Assembly (NCBI GenBank): GCA_963822825.1
Contig: CAWGIW010000003.1
Coordinates: 62,001 to 126,000 of the forward strand
DNA from: JAWWPY01 sp963822825
GTDB taxonomy: Bacteria > Actinomycetota > Actinomycetes > Streptosporangiales > Streptosporangiaceae
Direction: 5' to 3'
DNA: 64,000 nucleotides
Position numbers and translations under genes: made by a program. How positions within the stretch are numbered: the first letter of the stretch is position 1; each line of letters opens with the position of its first letter. Shown piece by piece: positions 8,248 through 18,701 of this stretch. The notes beneath the pieces are model-generated. The model searched no databases, had not been told where the DNA came from, and saw only the letters and a program-made list of their open reading frames with translations.

Positions 8248-10200
8248 ATGCGCGCCGCTGCTCTCCCGTCGGCTGGGCCTGCGGTTTCGCGCCGCCGCAC
8301 GTCGGATCACCGCAGGCTGGCCCCGTTGTGGAGCGCGTGGCTGCCGTGGCGTGGCCGACGTTTCCGCCCGGCGGCGACAGCCGTTCTGCTGGTTATCGCC
8401 TGCGGCGCCGCGGCGGCCCAGGGGACGCTGTGGACCCGGGTCCCAGCGCTCGCCAGCGTGAACGTGGTGACTTCACTGACCTTCGTCTTCACTGGGTTAA
8501 CGCTGTACCGGCAGCCCGGGCAGCGCGGCGTGGCGTGGGCGCTCATGCTGGCCGGGGTGTGCCGGTCGCTGGATTTCGCCGATACCTGGAATGCCGGTCC
8601 GTGGCCTGTTTATGACATCGTGTGCGGTGGCATGGACCGGGTTTTCGGCGCCTGGGCGCTGCTGCGCTATCCCAATCCGAGGCTGCTGCGATATCAGCGG
8701 GTATTTCTCATCCTGCTGGCCGGTTGGATGCTGGTCGGCCGCACGCTGATAGTCGTCACGTCCACCGCCCGGTGGAATGGAGAGTCGCCGTCCGCCTGGT
8801 GGCCTGGCCTCATGGTCAATCTGCGGCTGTTCGGCCTGACAAGTGTGGTCGTCAACGCCGGTGAGGGGCTTCTCGGCGTAGCCATTCTGGCGTTCCTGGT
8901 GATGCGGCTGGTGCGGACCAGAGGCCTGGACCGGATCGTCATCACCCCGATCATCGTGGCCGGACTGGCGGCCGTGGTGGCCGCGAGTGCGACGGCCGTG
9001 GTCCAGATGCTGGAGAGCCCGGGCGCCACCCCCAACGGCGCGTTTCTCACGGAAGGCGTGGTGGACCTGGCGGTGCCGCTGGCCTTCCTGGTCGCGGTGG
9101 TGCAGCGTGCCCTCCTGATCAAGAACATCGGGGGACTGGCCGCTTCGGTTTCGGGCAGTGCCGACGTCAGCGCGGTGCGCTACGCGCTGCGGGCTACTCT
9201 GCGCGACCCGACGCTTGATGTTCTCGATCTGTCTGCTCCCGGCCTCTCGCTGGGCAGCGGCGACGGGGCGGCGGGCGCCGGGGCGGCGGGTGAGGGGACG
9301 GCGGGCGTCGGCGCCGGGGTGGCGAGCGCGGGGGTGGCGAGCGCCGGCGATGGCCATGCCGGTGCCGCCGTGGTCCTGAGGGACGGGCCGCCGCCTGACC
9401 GGCTGGTCGAGTTCGTCCGCACCGAGGCCGGCACCCCGATCGCGGTCATCATCGCCGACCCGGCCCTGGCCCGGTACCGGGGCCTGTTCGACGCCGCCGT
9501 GCAGACCAGCGGGCTGGCCCTGAAGAATGCTCAGCTCCAGGCGCAGGCGGCCCGGGCGGAACTGGACCAGGTCCGCGCGTCGCGGGCCCGTATCATCGAG
9601 GCCGGCCTGGCGGAACGGCGGCGACTCGAACGGGACCTGCATGATGGCGTGCAGCAGCATCTCCTTGGCCTGGCCGCCCAGCTCACCGCCGCGATGACCA
9701 GCACGGCCGACCCGGCCGCGACGGCGGCCTTCGGGCAGGTCCGTGGCGAGCTCAAGGACGTGCTGGGCGAACTGCGTGACCTGGCCCACGGGATCCATCC
9801 CGCCGTCCTGTCGCAAGGAGGCCTGGCCGTCGCGCTGGAAGACGTGACCGAGCGGCTCCCGCTGCCGGTCCGCGTGATCGCGCCCGGGTCCCGGGCCGCC
9901 CCGGCCGTGGAGGCGACGGCTTATTTTGTCGCCTGTGAGGCGCTCACCAACGCGGTGAAGCACGCCGAGGCCGATAGCGCGTCCGTGGTGATCCGGATGA
10001 CCGGGTCATGGCTGGAGATGGAGATTACCGACGACGGCGTCGGCGGCGTGGGCGGCATGGCCGGCGTGGGCGGCGCGACGCCGGGCGGCCGGGGGCTCGC
10101 CAACATCGTGGACCGGGTGAGCGCCCTCGACGGTGAGGTCGCCATTGACAGCCCGGCTGGTGGGGGAACCCGTCTCGTGGTGAGGATTCCATGCGAATAG
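8248..10200 (+). CDS. NarL-type sensor histidine kinase (HisKA_3)
   Basis: 650 residues. The N-terminal about 290 residues contain some eight hydrophobic segments forming a membrane sensor with no extracellular domain of note. There follows a GAF-like linker interrupted by an Ala/Gly-rich low-complexity stretch (about residues 340-375). The dimerisation/phosphoacceptor helix is ERRRLERDLHDGVQQHLL with His465. The HATPase has ACEALTNAVKHA (N box), DDGVGG (G1) and GGRGLANI (G2). It autophosphorylates and passes phosphate to the response regulator whose start overlaps its last 10 bases. The signal is unknown. The start ATG has only a G-rich stretch before it, and a slightly later start is possible. 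Confidence 0.93.
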   Translation: MRAAALPSAGPAVSRRRTSDHRRLAPLWSAWLPWRGRRFRPAATAVLLVIACGAAAAQGTLWTRVPALASVNVVTSLTFVFTGLTLYRQPGQRGVAWALMLAGVCRSLDFADTWNAGPWPVYDIVCGGMDRVFGAWALLRYPNPRLLRYQRVFLILLAGWMLVGRTLIVVTSTARWNGESPSAWWPGLMVNLRLFGLTSVVVNAGEGLLGVAILAFLVMRLVRTRGLDRIVITPIIVAGLAAVVAASATAVVQMLESPGATPNGAFLTEGVVDLAVPLAFLVAVVQRALLIKNIGGLAASVSGSADVSAVRYALRATLRDPTLDVLDLSAPGLSLGSGDGAAGAGAAGEGTAGVGAGVASAGVASAGDGHAGAAVVLRDGPPPDRLVEFVRTEAGTPIAVIIADPALARYRGLFDAAVQTSGLALKNAQLQAQAARAELDQVRASRARIIEAGLAERRRLERDLHDGVQQHLLGLAAQLTAAMTSTADPAATAAFGQVRGELKDVLGELRDLAHGIHPAVLSQGGLAVALEDVTERLPLPVRVIAPGSRAAPAVEATAYFVACEALTNAVKHAEADSASVVIRMTGSWLEMEITDDGVGGVGGMAGVGGATPGGRGLANIVDRVSALDGEVAIDSPAGGGTRLVVRIPCE

Positions 10201-10850
10201 CGATCGCGGAGGACTCCGGGCTGTTCCGCAGCAGCCTGGCGCTGCTGCTGGAGGCGTCCGGCGCCCAGGTCACGGCCAGCACCTCCACCGGCGCTGAGCT
10301 GCTGGCGACCATCGCCGCGAGCCCGCCCGACGTCGCCATCCTCGACATCCGCATGCCCCCTTCTTTCACGGACGAAGGCATCAAGACGGCGGCCGAGCTG
10401 CGCGGTCTTCACCCGCGGACCGGCATTCTCGTGCTGTCGACCTACGCCGAGACCAGGTACGCGAGCCAGCTCCTGGAGACGGTCAGCACGGGCGTGGGCT
10501 ACTTGCTGAAAGACAACGTCACCGACGCCACTGCCCTCATGGACAGCCTGGCCCGGGTCGCGGCCGGTGAGACCGTCATAGACCCCACCATCGTCCGCCG
10601 CCTGCTGCACCGGAACCGGAAGTCAAGCACAATCGACATGCTCAACGAGCGGGAGCGGGCTGTGCTCCAGCGCATGGCCGAGGGCCGCTCCAACCTCGGG
10701 ATAGCCAAACAGCTCAGCCTGAGCGCCCGCACCGTCGAAACCCACATAACGAGCGTCTTCACCAAGCTGGGGCTCGATCAGACCGACAACGACAACAACC
10801 GCGTCCGCGCCGTGCTGACCTTCCTCCGCTCCGCTGACCTCGGCGCCTGA
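10191..10850 (+). CDS. NarL/LuxR-family response regulator
   Basis: 219 residues. The receiver domain has the acidic pair Glu7/Asp8, the phosphoacceptor Asp52 (AILDIRMPP) and YLLKD carrying the conserved Lys. The C-terminal LuxR/GerE helix-turn-helix spans about residues 150-205 (LNERERAVLQRMAEG, then SLSARTVETHI). The start overlaps the kinase end by 10 bases, a translationally coupled two-component pair. It binds DNA after phosphorylation; target genes cannot be named from this window, since the genes that follow are on the other strand. Confidence 0.95.
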   Translation: MRIAIAEDSGLFRSSLALLLEASGAQVTASTSTGAELLATIAASPPDVAILDIRMPPSFTDEGIKTAAELRGLHPRTGILVLSTYAETRYASQLLETVSTGVGYLLKDNVTDATALMDSLARVAAGETVIDPTIVRRLLHRNRKSSTIDMLNERERAVLQRMAEGRSNLGIAKQLSLSARTVETHITSVFTKLGLDQTDNDNNRVRAVLTFLRSADLGA

Positions 10851-10860
10851 CGGCGATGGG

Positions 10861-11193
10861 TCACTTGAGGATGATCACGTCATTGTCCCCGAACGCGTCC
10901 AGCAGTTCCTGGCCGAGGTGAAGGGCGGCGAAGGCCGCGATCAAACTGCCGGGACCCTCCCTCACGCCCGGATCCCCAGCGACCGGCGGCGTGCCTTCCA
11001 GGAGACGCACACGGACGAGAAATCCGTCCTCGTGCTTCTCCCGGATGATGGCCGCGGCCGTGGCCAAGGGCGCCTTACGCTCGGCCCGGAGAATGGCCAG
11101 CACCACCTCGGCCAGGCTGAGCGTTTCCACGCGCAGCCAATCGGCAGGCGGCGGCTGGCCATCACCAGCCGCACCATCGCGCCCCCATGCCAT
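10861..11193 (-). CDS. Uncharacterised small protein
   Basis: 110 residues, no family recognised. The middle and end look protein-like (LSLAEVVLAILRAERKAPLA, KHEDGFLVRVRLLEG, LGQELLDAFGDNDVIIL), with a regular high-GC third-position pattern, while the first 18 residues are Gly/Pro-rich and the true start may be later. The region reads as a small alpha/beta domain of the sort seen in actinobacterial effector-associated or scaffold domains, but that is only an impression. It converges with the response regulator, ending 10 bp from it. Confidence 0.5.
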   Translation of the reverse strand: MAWGRDGAAGDGQPPPADWLRVETLSLAEVVLAILRAERKAPLATAAAIIREKHEDGFLVRVRLLEGTPPVAGDPGVREGPGSLIAAFAALHLGQELLDAFGDNDVIILK

Positions 11194-12069
11194 CCCACCA
11201 GTCTGTCGGCTTGGCCCGCGCGGCTGATCGTGGGAACCACCGGCATAGACACGGGGTTTCCCCCCTTGACACCGCCCGACGCCGTCCCCGGCGGCTTGCC
11301 CGGCAACCGTCGAGCGTCAGCTTCGTGCAGGCGGCCCGTCGGGGCAATCACCCATCCTCACATTTGCAGAAAATGCGCAGACCCGAAGAACCTCCCTCCA
11401 CCTCGAGAGAGCTGAAGAAGATCCTCTTCCTCGGCTGACGCCGCCGGCTGCGGGCGCCATTGCCGGGAACCGCACTATCCAGCTCAATGCCGAAGGGGAA
11501 CGAGAAGATGGGTGGGTCGGCGTTTCAGTGCCCCGCGCCCTCAGTCATGCTGAGGAAGACGCATGACCAGCAGGAATCTGGCCAGGTTCTGACGAGCAGG
11601 AGTTACCGGAAGCCCGGGCTGAGGACGTCAAGAGAATAGGTGCGACAACTTCTCCTTCTCCCCCGATGCGAGCCGGATGATGCCGGTTTGCAATCCGGCG
11701 AAATCTGGCGGTCAGTCCGGTCCGCCATTACCCTTGTCAGCCAAGGAACGGGTGGCGGAGGACTGGTGGGTTTAGCGGGTGGAGGCGTGGGTCTGCGGGC
11801 CCGCGCCCATTGGATACGTGGGGCCCGGGGTGGATTCGACGAGGACTGGGCGCTAGTTCTGCTGGGTGCCGCGGTGCTGGCGCCGGCGGGTCCCCGGATC
11901 GCGGGGGTCATCGCCGGCATCGGCGCGTGACACCAGAGGCCATAGCGGACATCCGCGCCTACCAAAGGTGGTGCCCCGCCCTGGCCCGTTATAGCTTCCA
12001 CACCCGCTCCCTGGCCGACCTGTGACCGGTTAGTCTCCAGCCGGACCGACGGGCCAAGCGCATGGCTGG
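11194..12069. other. Mostly unassigned stretch with three small, possibly coupled open frames
   Basis: No recognised gene. On the plus strand, three short frames follow one another: about 11508-11638 (43 residues, after a GGGGAACGAGAAG purine stretch), 11640-11930 (96 residues with a hydrophobic end, ALVLLGAAVLAPAG) and 11927-12025 (32 residues, GTGA overlap with the preceding stop). The tight spacing is gene-like, but none resembles a known protein and base composition alone could produce it. The far end (12035-12065) repeats the tail of the type I jetD. Confidence 0.35.
12035..12065 (-). repeat. Scrap of the type I jetD 3' end
   Basis: 21 bases at 12035-12055 are identical to 13996-14016, and the next ten differ at two positions. 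In the minus frame both encode HALGPSVRLE, the C-terminal region of the type I Wadjet JetD. The copy sits 5 bp from the kelch gene stop. Confidence 0.7.
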
Positions 12070-13209
12070 CTAGGGGCTGTACAGCTCGGCGCTGGCCAGC
12101 GGGGCCGCCACGTGGTTGGTGAAGCCCGCCCCGCCGGCGACCAGTACCTGGCCATCCGGCACCACGTTCGCCGTCTGGGCTTCGCGGCCCGTTTGCATGG
12201 AGCCGGTGCTGGTCCAGACGTTGGTGGCCGGGTCATAGAGCAAGGCCGTGGTCGTGGCGCTCGGGTTTGAGTACTGGCCGGCGAGCCCGCCGGCGAGGAG
12301 GACGTTGCCGGTGCCCAGCAGCGTGGCGGTGCTGCCGAGGCGGCAGTATCTTCCGGGTGAGCAGGTGGCTAGCCCTCCGGAGGTGTCTGACCATTGGCCG
12401 GTCGCCGGGTTGTACAGCTCACTGAACCGGCCGTTGATGACGCCGGCCGTTACGAGCACGTCGCCGTCCGGCAGCAAGGTGGCGCTGTGCGCGTCGCGGG
12501 GGGTGCCCATGCTGCCGGTCGAGGCCCACGTGCCGGTCGCCGGGCTGTACAGTTCCGCGCTGGCCAGGCGCCCGGCGTTGTTGGCCCCGCCGGCCACCAG
12601 GACCTGGCCGTTGTTCAGCAGCGTGGCGGTCTGGTTGGCGCGGGCCGTGGCCATGCTGCCGGTCGGCGCCCAGGTGCCGGTCGCCGGGTTGTACAGCTCA
12701 GCGCTGGACAGCGACGAGCCGCTCACGGCTTGCCCACCGGTGACGAGCACCTTGCCGTTGGGGAGCAAGGTCGCGGTCTGGCTGGACCGGCCGGTGGCCA
12801 TGCTGCCGGTGGCGGCCCAGGTGCCGGTGGCCGGGTTGTACAGTTCGGCGCTGGACAGCGCGGTACTGGTCCCCCCTGAGCCTCCCGCGACCAGGACCTG
12901 GCCGTCAGGGAGCAGCGTGGCGGTGTGGAAGACGCGGGGGATCTCCATGCTCCCGGTGACGGCCCATGTGCCGGCCGCGGGATTGTAGAGCTCGGCGCTG
13001 GGTGGCGTTCCCGACCCAGAACCCTGCCCAGCGACCAGCACCTGGCCGCTGGGCAGGAGCGTGGCCGTGTCGTGCTGATGCGGGCTGCTCATGCTGCCCG
13101 TAGTCACGAAGGTGCCTGAAGCAGCGACTGCCGCGGGAGCAGTGGCGAAGGCAGCCGCCGCCGCCAGCGCGGCTAACGGGACGATGCGGACTAGACGTGA
13201 CCAAGGCAT
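12070..13209 (-). CDS. Secreted kelch-repeat beta-propeller protein
   Basis: 379 residues from an ATG with AAAGGAA about 8 bases upstream; the longer open frame before it is not coding. The N-terminus is a signal peptide (LVRIVPLAALAAAAAFATAPAAVAA). The rest is seven kelch-type blades of about 50 residues, each with GTWxxTGSM, a TATLLPDGQVLVAGG strand pair and SAELYNPA. Blade 6 is variant, with a longer Cys-containing insert (ATCSPGRYCRLGS). Such propellers are extracellular binding scaffolds, and a minority are galactose-oxidase-like, but no copper-ligand residues were seen. The repeats are also visible as diverged tandem DNA repeats. Not in an operon. Confidence 0.88.
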   Translation of the reverse strand: MPWSRLVRIVPLAALAAAAAFATAPAAVAASGTFVTTGSMSSPHQHDTATLLPSGQVLVAGQGSGSGTPPSAELYNPAAGTWAVTGSMEIPRVFHTATLLPDGQVLVAGGSGGTSTALSSAELYNPATGTWAATGSMATGRSSQTATLLPNGKVLVTGGQAVSGSSLSSAELYNPATGTWAPTGSMATARANQTATLLNNGQVLVAGGANNAGRLASAELYSPATGTWASTGSMGTPRDAHSATLLPDGDVLVTAGVINGRFSELYNPATGQWSDTSGGLATCSPGRYCRLGSTATLLGTGNVLLAGGLAGQYSNPSATTTALLYDPATNVWTSTGSMQTGREAQTANVVPDGQVLVAGGAGFTNHVAAPLASAELYSP

Positions 13210-13531
13210 GGCGCGTTCCTTTCGGTGTGGCCGATTGACTCGGATGCGCGGCCAGCTGGCCACACGAGGCGGCTGCTGCGGATCGATCGAGACATGCCAA
13301 GGCCTCCCGCCCACCCGCCAGCGGAGCATCCAGCCGGCGGGCCAGCCGGGCCGCTCCAACGGGTTCCCTGGCAGAAAGAACCCCTCTATGGCTACGTCCG
13401 GGAGCGCGAGACGGTTCAACCCAGCCGGAAGTCCCCGGGTGGCTGCCATCTGGCGTGCCCGCGTCCCTGGGAAGCAGACATGACAGTCGGGCACTGCTCG
13501 GCCCTGGCGCCCGAGCAATCGAGGCCCATGG
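13210..13531. other. Upstream region of the kelch gene, no gene seen
   Basis: 322 bp between the kelch start and the PIN remnant. Plus-strand frames here are Arg/Pro-rich and unlike any protein. Nothing beyond the kelch ribosome-binding site was recognised. Confidence 0.5.
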
Positions 13532-13800
13532 TCAGGGGAGCAGCTTCAGCGCTGTGACGTGGGCGGGGGGGCCTGATGGGACGTCCATCTGGCTTAGGTC
13601 GCCTGCGGCCAGAGCCTCGACAAGATTGATCTCGGCCTCAGCACCGACGTACTTGCCGACGAGGTAGCACGCCTGGTCACGACATAAGGTGTCACGAGGA
13701 GATCATCCGTGCGGGACTCCAGCAATGCCGCGCATCGGACATGATCAGGGTCGTTGCGGTTCAGGTAAGCAACGAGAGGTCCGGTATCAACGATCAGCAT
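13532..13800 (-). pseudogene. VapC-like PIN-domain toxin remnant
   Basis: It starts MLIVDTGPLVAYLNRNDPDH with the first PIN Asp, and runs through DDLLVTPYVV. The frame then changes and continues as CYLVGKYVGAEAEINLVEAL, AAGDLSQMDVP, and ends PAHVTALKLLP then stop. The last segment is the usual C-terminus of such toxins, so the middle third, with the remaining acidic residues, has been deleted as well as the frame lost. The start overlaps a small antitoxin-like frame on the same strand. It cannot encode an active RNase. Confidence 0.7.
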
Positions 13801-13903
13801 CGCCGTGATCGAGTTCGGCGCGGATAACCTCCCGCGCCCTCGCGCCAAGGCCTGTACGGGGACCGGCGCAAACGTCCCAGCCCTGACGCTGGGCAACTTG
13901 CAT
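13787..13903 (-). pseudogene. Antitoxin remnant overlapping the PIN remnant
   Basis: 38 codons from an ATG, ending AREVIRAELDHGDADR then a TGA that overlaps the PIN start by 14 bases. That end, in that position, is typical of the antitoxin member of actinobacterial VapBC pairs. The DNA-binding N-terminal domain is missing, so this is a truncated partner. Confidence 0.45.
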
Positions 13904-13923
13904 AATTAACAAAGTGCTATTAG

Positions 13924-15142
13924 TCAACCTGGCCGAAATAGGGCGAGTTGGTTGTGCAGCGCTGCTTCGAGGGTGGCGAAGCGGACGCGCTCCTGCTCCA
14001 GCCGGACCGACGGGCCCAGCGCGTGGCAGACAAGATCACGGTATAGGGCGTCCTCGGCTGGGCTGAGGAGATCGAGGAGGGTGTCGAGCCGGGTTGGGCT
14101 CGGTCACCCACTGGCCGCTGTGCGCCAGCAGCGTCTCGCGGTCCATGAGCATGGACCGGGCGTGCGGGAACCTGCGCCGCAGCCGGGTCAGGATGGCGAA
14201 TCCGTGGGTGTCGATGTCGCCCCAGTAACAGCTCGACGGTCGGCCAGCCAGGCCGAGTGATCGAGCGCGGACACCGCGTAGCCTCCGCCGAAGATCACGA
14301 TGGCACCCGCCACCGGCGGGAAGGCCAGGTAGGTGATCTCGTTCTCGACCACGTACACGGCCGGAGATACCGGCGGGATGGCCGCCAGTCTCCTCCGCCC
14401 GCAGCGCATCTCGGTGAATGTGAGCTCGCGGGTGGACCCCACCGGAGGCGTCCCGGCCGCGGGCAGCCGGAACCGCACGTAGCTGGGCTTCCCACGGAAC
14501 CGGTAGCGGCCGCGAAGTCCGGGCCGCGGGCACGGCGGTGATCGATCCGGTCCGGGGCGAGCTGAAGGTCCAGCAGGTCGGTGAGGACGCCGCGGTGCCG
14601 CTCGATGAACTTGGTGTCCACGCCGGGCACGTCGATCTGCCGCAGGTACTGCCCGGGCTGGGCTGATCGTTGATCCACGCGACGGTGCCGAGGATCTGTC
14701 CCAGTCGCGTCCAGCGACAGCACCTGCATCGGGTGGACGATGACCCAGCCGGTGAGCTGGCGGACGTCATTGCGTCCGTGGCCTCAGCCGTGGTGAACGC
14801 GGCACGTCCGGCTCGACGCCGAGCAGCGGCCAGAGCTGCGGTAGCTGTCGATCCAGGCCCGGCACGGGATGGAGTTGGCGCCGATGACCCGGCCGCCGAC
14901 CCGCTTGTGCTCGACCCTGACCAGGCGGCGGTGCATGCTTCCCACGGCTCGCACCCAGGCCTGCGCGTCGCCGAAGCGGGTGGCGAGCTCGCCGGGGGCC
15001 GGGCCGCGCAGGCGGTACGCCCAGCGGCTCCACGGCTGACCGCTGGCGAACATGGTGAGGAACGAGCCGGTCTCCCACCGCCTGCGGAGCAGGGCGCACC
15101 ACGTCGGCCGGCGTCGTCCAAGCTGACGCCCGCAGTCGTCAC
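13924..15142 (-). pseudogene. jetD: Wadjet type I JetD (DUF3322/DUF2220 Toprim-like nuclease), frameshifted
   Basis: In type I Wadjet, JetD is the Toprim-fold endonuclease that cuts plasmid DNA held by the JetABC SMC-like motor. Here the gene begins at a GTG overlapping the jetC stop (GTGA), with VTTAGVSLDD, then RRRWETGSFLTMFASGQPW and RLRGPAPGELATRFGD, the DUF3322 start. The Toprim-like DUF2220 part shows YWGDIDTHGF (about 14199-14229) then HARSMLMDRETLLAHSGQW, and the end is FATLEAALHNQLALFRPG. These pieces lie in different frames and must be joined by skipping single bases. No continuous protein can be made as the sequence stands. Confidence 0.8.
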
Positions 15143-18100
15143 CCAGTGCCAGACCCACGGCGGCCGGGCCGATCGGGGCCAGACCGACCATGGGCCGACC
15201 ACCGGGCAGCCACCGGTCCGGCGCCCGGTCGACTGCACAGCAGCGGCCTGGCGCCCGAGGGCGGCGGGGTAGCTGCAGGCAGGATGGCGTGGTCGAGCTG
15301 GCGCTGCCGGTACTCCTCGATGGTGAGGGTCTGCAGCCGGGAGTAGTTGCTGCCGGGGTTGTCGACGAACCCGACCGCGGACACGTACGGCTCGATGACG
15401 TGGATCTTCTGCAGCGGCGTGACGATCAGCAACTGCAGGCCGAGGCGGCGGAACAGCTCCAGCGCGAACCGGGTGGACTCGTCGGAGCCCCGCCCGAACG
15501 CTTCGTCGATGACCACGAACCGGAACGTCTTGGATCGCGTCGCGCCCCATTCCAGCTTGAACTGGTAGGCCAGGGACGCGGCCAGGATCGTGTAGGCGAG
15601 CTTCTCCTTCTGGCCGCCGGACTTGCCGCCGGAGTCGGTGTAGTTCTCGTATTCGGTGTCGTCTTCGCGCCAGCGCTCGGAGGCGGAGAAGATGAACCAG
15701 TTCCGCACGTCGGTGACCCGCCTGGTCCAGGCCCGGTCGGCCTCGGTCTGTCCCTCGCGGCCCTTGAACCGCTCGATGAGCCTGGCCACCTGCGAGAACT
15801 TCTGCTCGGAGTACTGGTCGGAGACCTCGCCGGAGAGCGAGTCGTCGGTGCAGGCGCGCAGCTCGGTGATGAAGTCGCGGACTCGGTGTTCGGGGTCTGC
15901 TGGGTCTCCAGGCGGATGTAGCGGCCCGGGTTGTAGTCGACCTCGACCAGCGAACTCGTTGATGGTGGCCACCCGTTCCCTGATCAGCTCCCGCTGCTTG
16001 CTCAGCTGGGAGTGGAAAGTGGCGATGTCGCGGATCGTGTTGGTGTTCAGGTAGGTCTTGAACTGGGCCTGGAACCGCGGCAGGTCGTCGTGGACCAGCC
16101 GCTGGTGCAGCTCCCGGTAGCCGCTGGCGGACAGCACCGAGTCGTCGAACTCGGCGGTCTCCACCGGGTACGGCCTTGCGGAAGTCGCCCATCCTGGCCA
16201 CGATCTTGTTGCCCAGGGTGCGTCTGCCTGGCGGTTCAGCTTGTCGATGCGCCGTGGTGAGGTGGTCCCGGCGGCCGCCGCCTCGCAGCGGTCGCAGCGG
16301 GCCGGGGAGTCCTGCGGGAGTCGGCAAGCGGCGGCTCGGCCAGCCGGGCGGCGATGGCGGCGAAGTGCGCGCGGGCCGGCCTCGCAGGCCGGGCTCGGCC
16401 AGCACCTCGTCCGCCTCTTCCAGGCTGCGCTCGGCCGTCGTCGATCTCGTTGTCGAGGCTGCCGATCGCCGGTGATCGTCGTCCTGCTCGGCTTCGGCCG
16501 TGGCGATGTCCTGCTCCGGACCTGTTCCAGCTCGCGGGTCAGGCGTTCCAGTTCCTTCGATGCCTGCTCCAGCGTCCGCTTCTCGGTCGTTCAGGTTCTC
16601 GATCCGGTTGACCAGCGATTGCCAGTCGATCTCGGCGAACTCGTGGGTCTCGGCCAGCCCGGCGAGCACCTTGCCCGCGCTGACGGCCGCGTCCAGGCCG
16701 TCACGTGCTTCTCCTGGTCGGCGGCGAGCAGATTCTGCCGCTGCTGGAGCGCGGCGGCCCGGCTCAGCAGGGCCTCGATCTTCCGCTCGTTGGTCCAGCC
16801 GAGTACGTAGTTGCTGCGGTCGTCGATGCGGGTGGCGTCGTTCTTCTCGTGCCGGCCGCCGCATCCCTTGATCTGGCCGGCCTTGGTGATCGCGCGGGGC
16901 GCCCGGCGGAACTCGGTCATGGACTCGACGCATTCGTGGCCGGCCCGGTCGGTCAGCTCGCGTTCCAGCCACGGGTAGAACTCGCTGTCCTTGATCTCCA
17001 GCTTGGCCGACAGGAGGTTGCCCGGTGGCTGGCCCGCGGGCCGGGCGGGGCGCCGCGGTGACCGGGACCCGGTAGTAGACCAGCCTGGCGCCGAGGTGGT
17101 GGTCGTTGATCCAGTCCGACACCGCCGGATACTGGCCGTCGGGCACCAGGATGGACAGCGCGAAGCCGCGCAGCAGCCGTTCCGCGGCGCCCTCCCATTC
17201 GGCCTCCTCGGGACGCACCTGGATCAGCTCGCCGGCGAACGGCAGATCCGGCTCGTCCAGGCCGAGTTCCTGGCACAGCCAGCGCCGCAGGTCCAGGCTG
17301 CGTTGAGGGATGCTGGTCTTGCCGGGACTGCAGGCTGCGCAGCTCGGCGTTGAGCTCCGCGGCCTGCGCGTTCAGCGACTTGGCCTCGACCGGCGGCCTC
17401 GGTGAGCCCGTTCTGGCAGTCCGCCTGCTCGCTGGTTGACCGCCTCCGCCGCCACGGCGATCTGTCGCTGCCGGGCGGTGAACTGCTCGGCCGTCTGCAC
17501 CGGGCTCCATGCCCGGCCGCGGTCAGCAGCTCGCCGAACCGTCTCGGCCTTCTCCTCAGCGCGCGTCGCGGGCGGCTGCGGTCTCGTCGAGCTGGCGCTC
17601 GATCTCGCTGAGCCGGTTGCCGCCGTGGCCGGCCCGTTCCAGGGTGAGCCTGCTTCTCCTTCTCGCGCAACTCGGCGAACCGAGGCCTTCAGCCGCTTCA
17701 GCTCGTGCTCGCTTGTCGGACTTGGCCTGTTCCAGGTCGCCGATCTGCTGCTCGAGCAGGCCGGCTTTGCGCTCGGCGAAGAAGAACCGCAGAGCGGCAC
17801 CGCTGGCCGGCCAGGCCGCGGTACTCCTGCGGCGGCCTTGTCGTGCGCGTCGCAGTCGGCGAGCAGCGGGCCGAGCAACTCGAGCTGGGCCTGGGCCCGG
17901 CGGACCGCTTCGTGCGCCTTGGTCAGGTCGTCGAAGTGGGCCACCAGCTTCGTGGTCCACGAGGTCGGCGTCGAACGGTTCGAGCATGTGGCTGCGGACG
18001 AAGTCGTTCAGGTTGCCGACCGACTTCATCGACACAGTCTGGTGGAACAGGTCCATGGCCTGCTCGGACTCGATGCCGAGACGCCGCCGGAAGTCCTTTC

Positions 18101-18701
18101 CGTACTCCGGGAAGTGGTCGTGGATGCGGGCGCCAGCGGCCCGCAGCCGCTTCTTCAGCGCCGCGATGTCGGTGCCGAAGTCCGGTGAAGTCGCGCTTGG
18201 ATCGACAGGGCCCGGTCGGCGGTCGACGAAGAACCGGTCCGGCTGCCCGCTGTTGCCCGTCGCGCAGCCAGAAGACCTGGGCCAGGCGTGACCGTCAGGT
18301 CGTAGCCGTGGTTGGCGAAGACGCCGAGGATCACCGAGATAGGACCCCGGCGCCGCGCAGCGGCACCGGGCGGGAAGTGCCGGTGACCTCGCTGCGCTCG
18401 GACTTGTAGTAGCCGAGCACGTAGGAGCGCAGGCTGCGTTCCCTGGTCTCGGCGCCGGCCGCCTTGTTGTAGGAGATGCGGTTGGCGGGCAGCAGCAGCG
18501 TGGTGATCGCGTCCACGATGGTGGACTTGCCCGAGCCGATGTCGCCGGTCAGCAGGCCGTTGCGGCCGCCGGCCTCGAAGGTCCAGACGCGGCCGGTCGA
18601 ACGTGCCCCAGTTGTAGACCTCCAGCCGGTCGAGCCGGAAGCCGCTGCGCTGCGCTGGTCGCATCGTGCAGCTCGACCGCGGTGAACAGGCTCTCCGTCA
18701 T
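15139..18701 (-). pseudogene. jetC: Wadjet type I JetC (SMC/MukB-like ATPase), frameshifted
   Basis: The motor subunit: an ABC-type ATPase with long coiled coils. The ATG overlaps the jetB stop (ATGA) and opens MTESLFTAVELHDATSA. Then, frame by frame: LDRLEVYNWGTFDR, Walker A GDIGSGKST (about 18520-18543), NKAAGAETRERSLRSYVLG, MKSVGNLNDFVRSHMLEPFD, a long Glu/Arg/Ala-rich coiled-coil zone (17.9-16.3 kb), the signature SGGQKEKLAYT (about 15.6 kb) and Walker B RFVVIDEAFGRG (about 15.5 kb). Family motifs are well kept, yet the frame changes every 60-150 bases. Every change I traced is a single extra base. A 1060-residue open frame at 14036-17218 is a by-product and not a protein. Confidence 0.85.

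Noticed and set aside
8497..9963. 488-codon minus-strand frame opposite the histidine kinase
   Set aside because: Composition typical of antisense to a high-GC gene; the kinase motifs on the plus strand are unambiguous.
14036..17218. A 1060-codon open frame on the minus strand
   Set aside because: It passes in and out of the true jetC/jetD frames because of extra bases; most of its translation is Arg/Pro-rich nonsense, and the family motifs lie in three frames.
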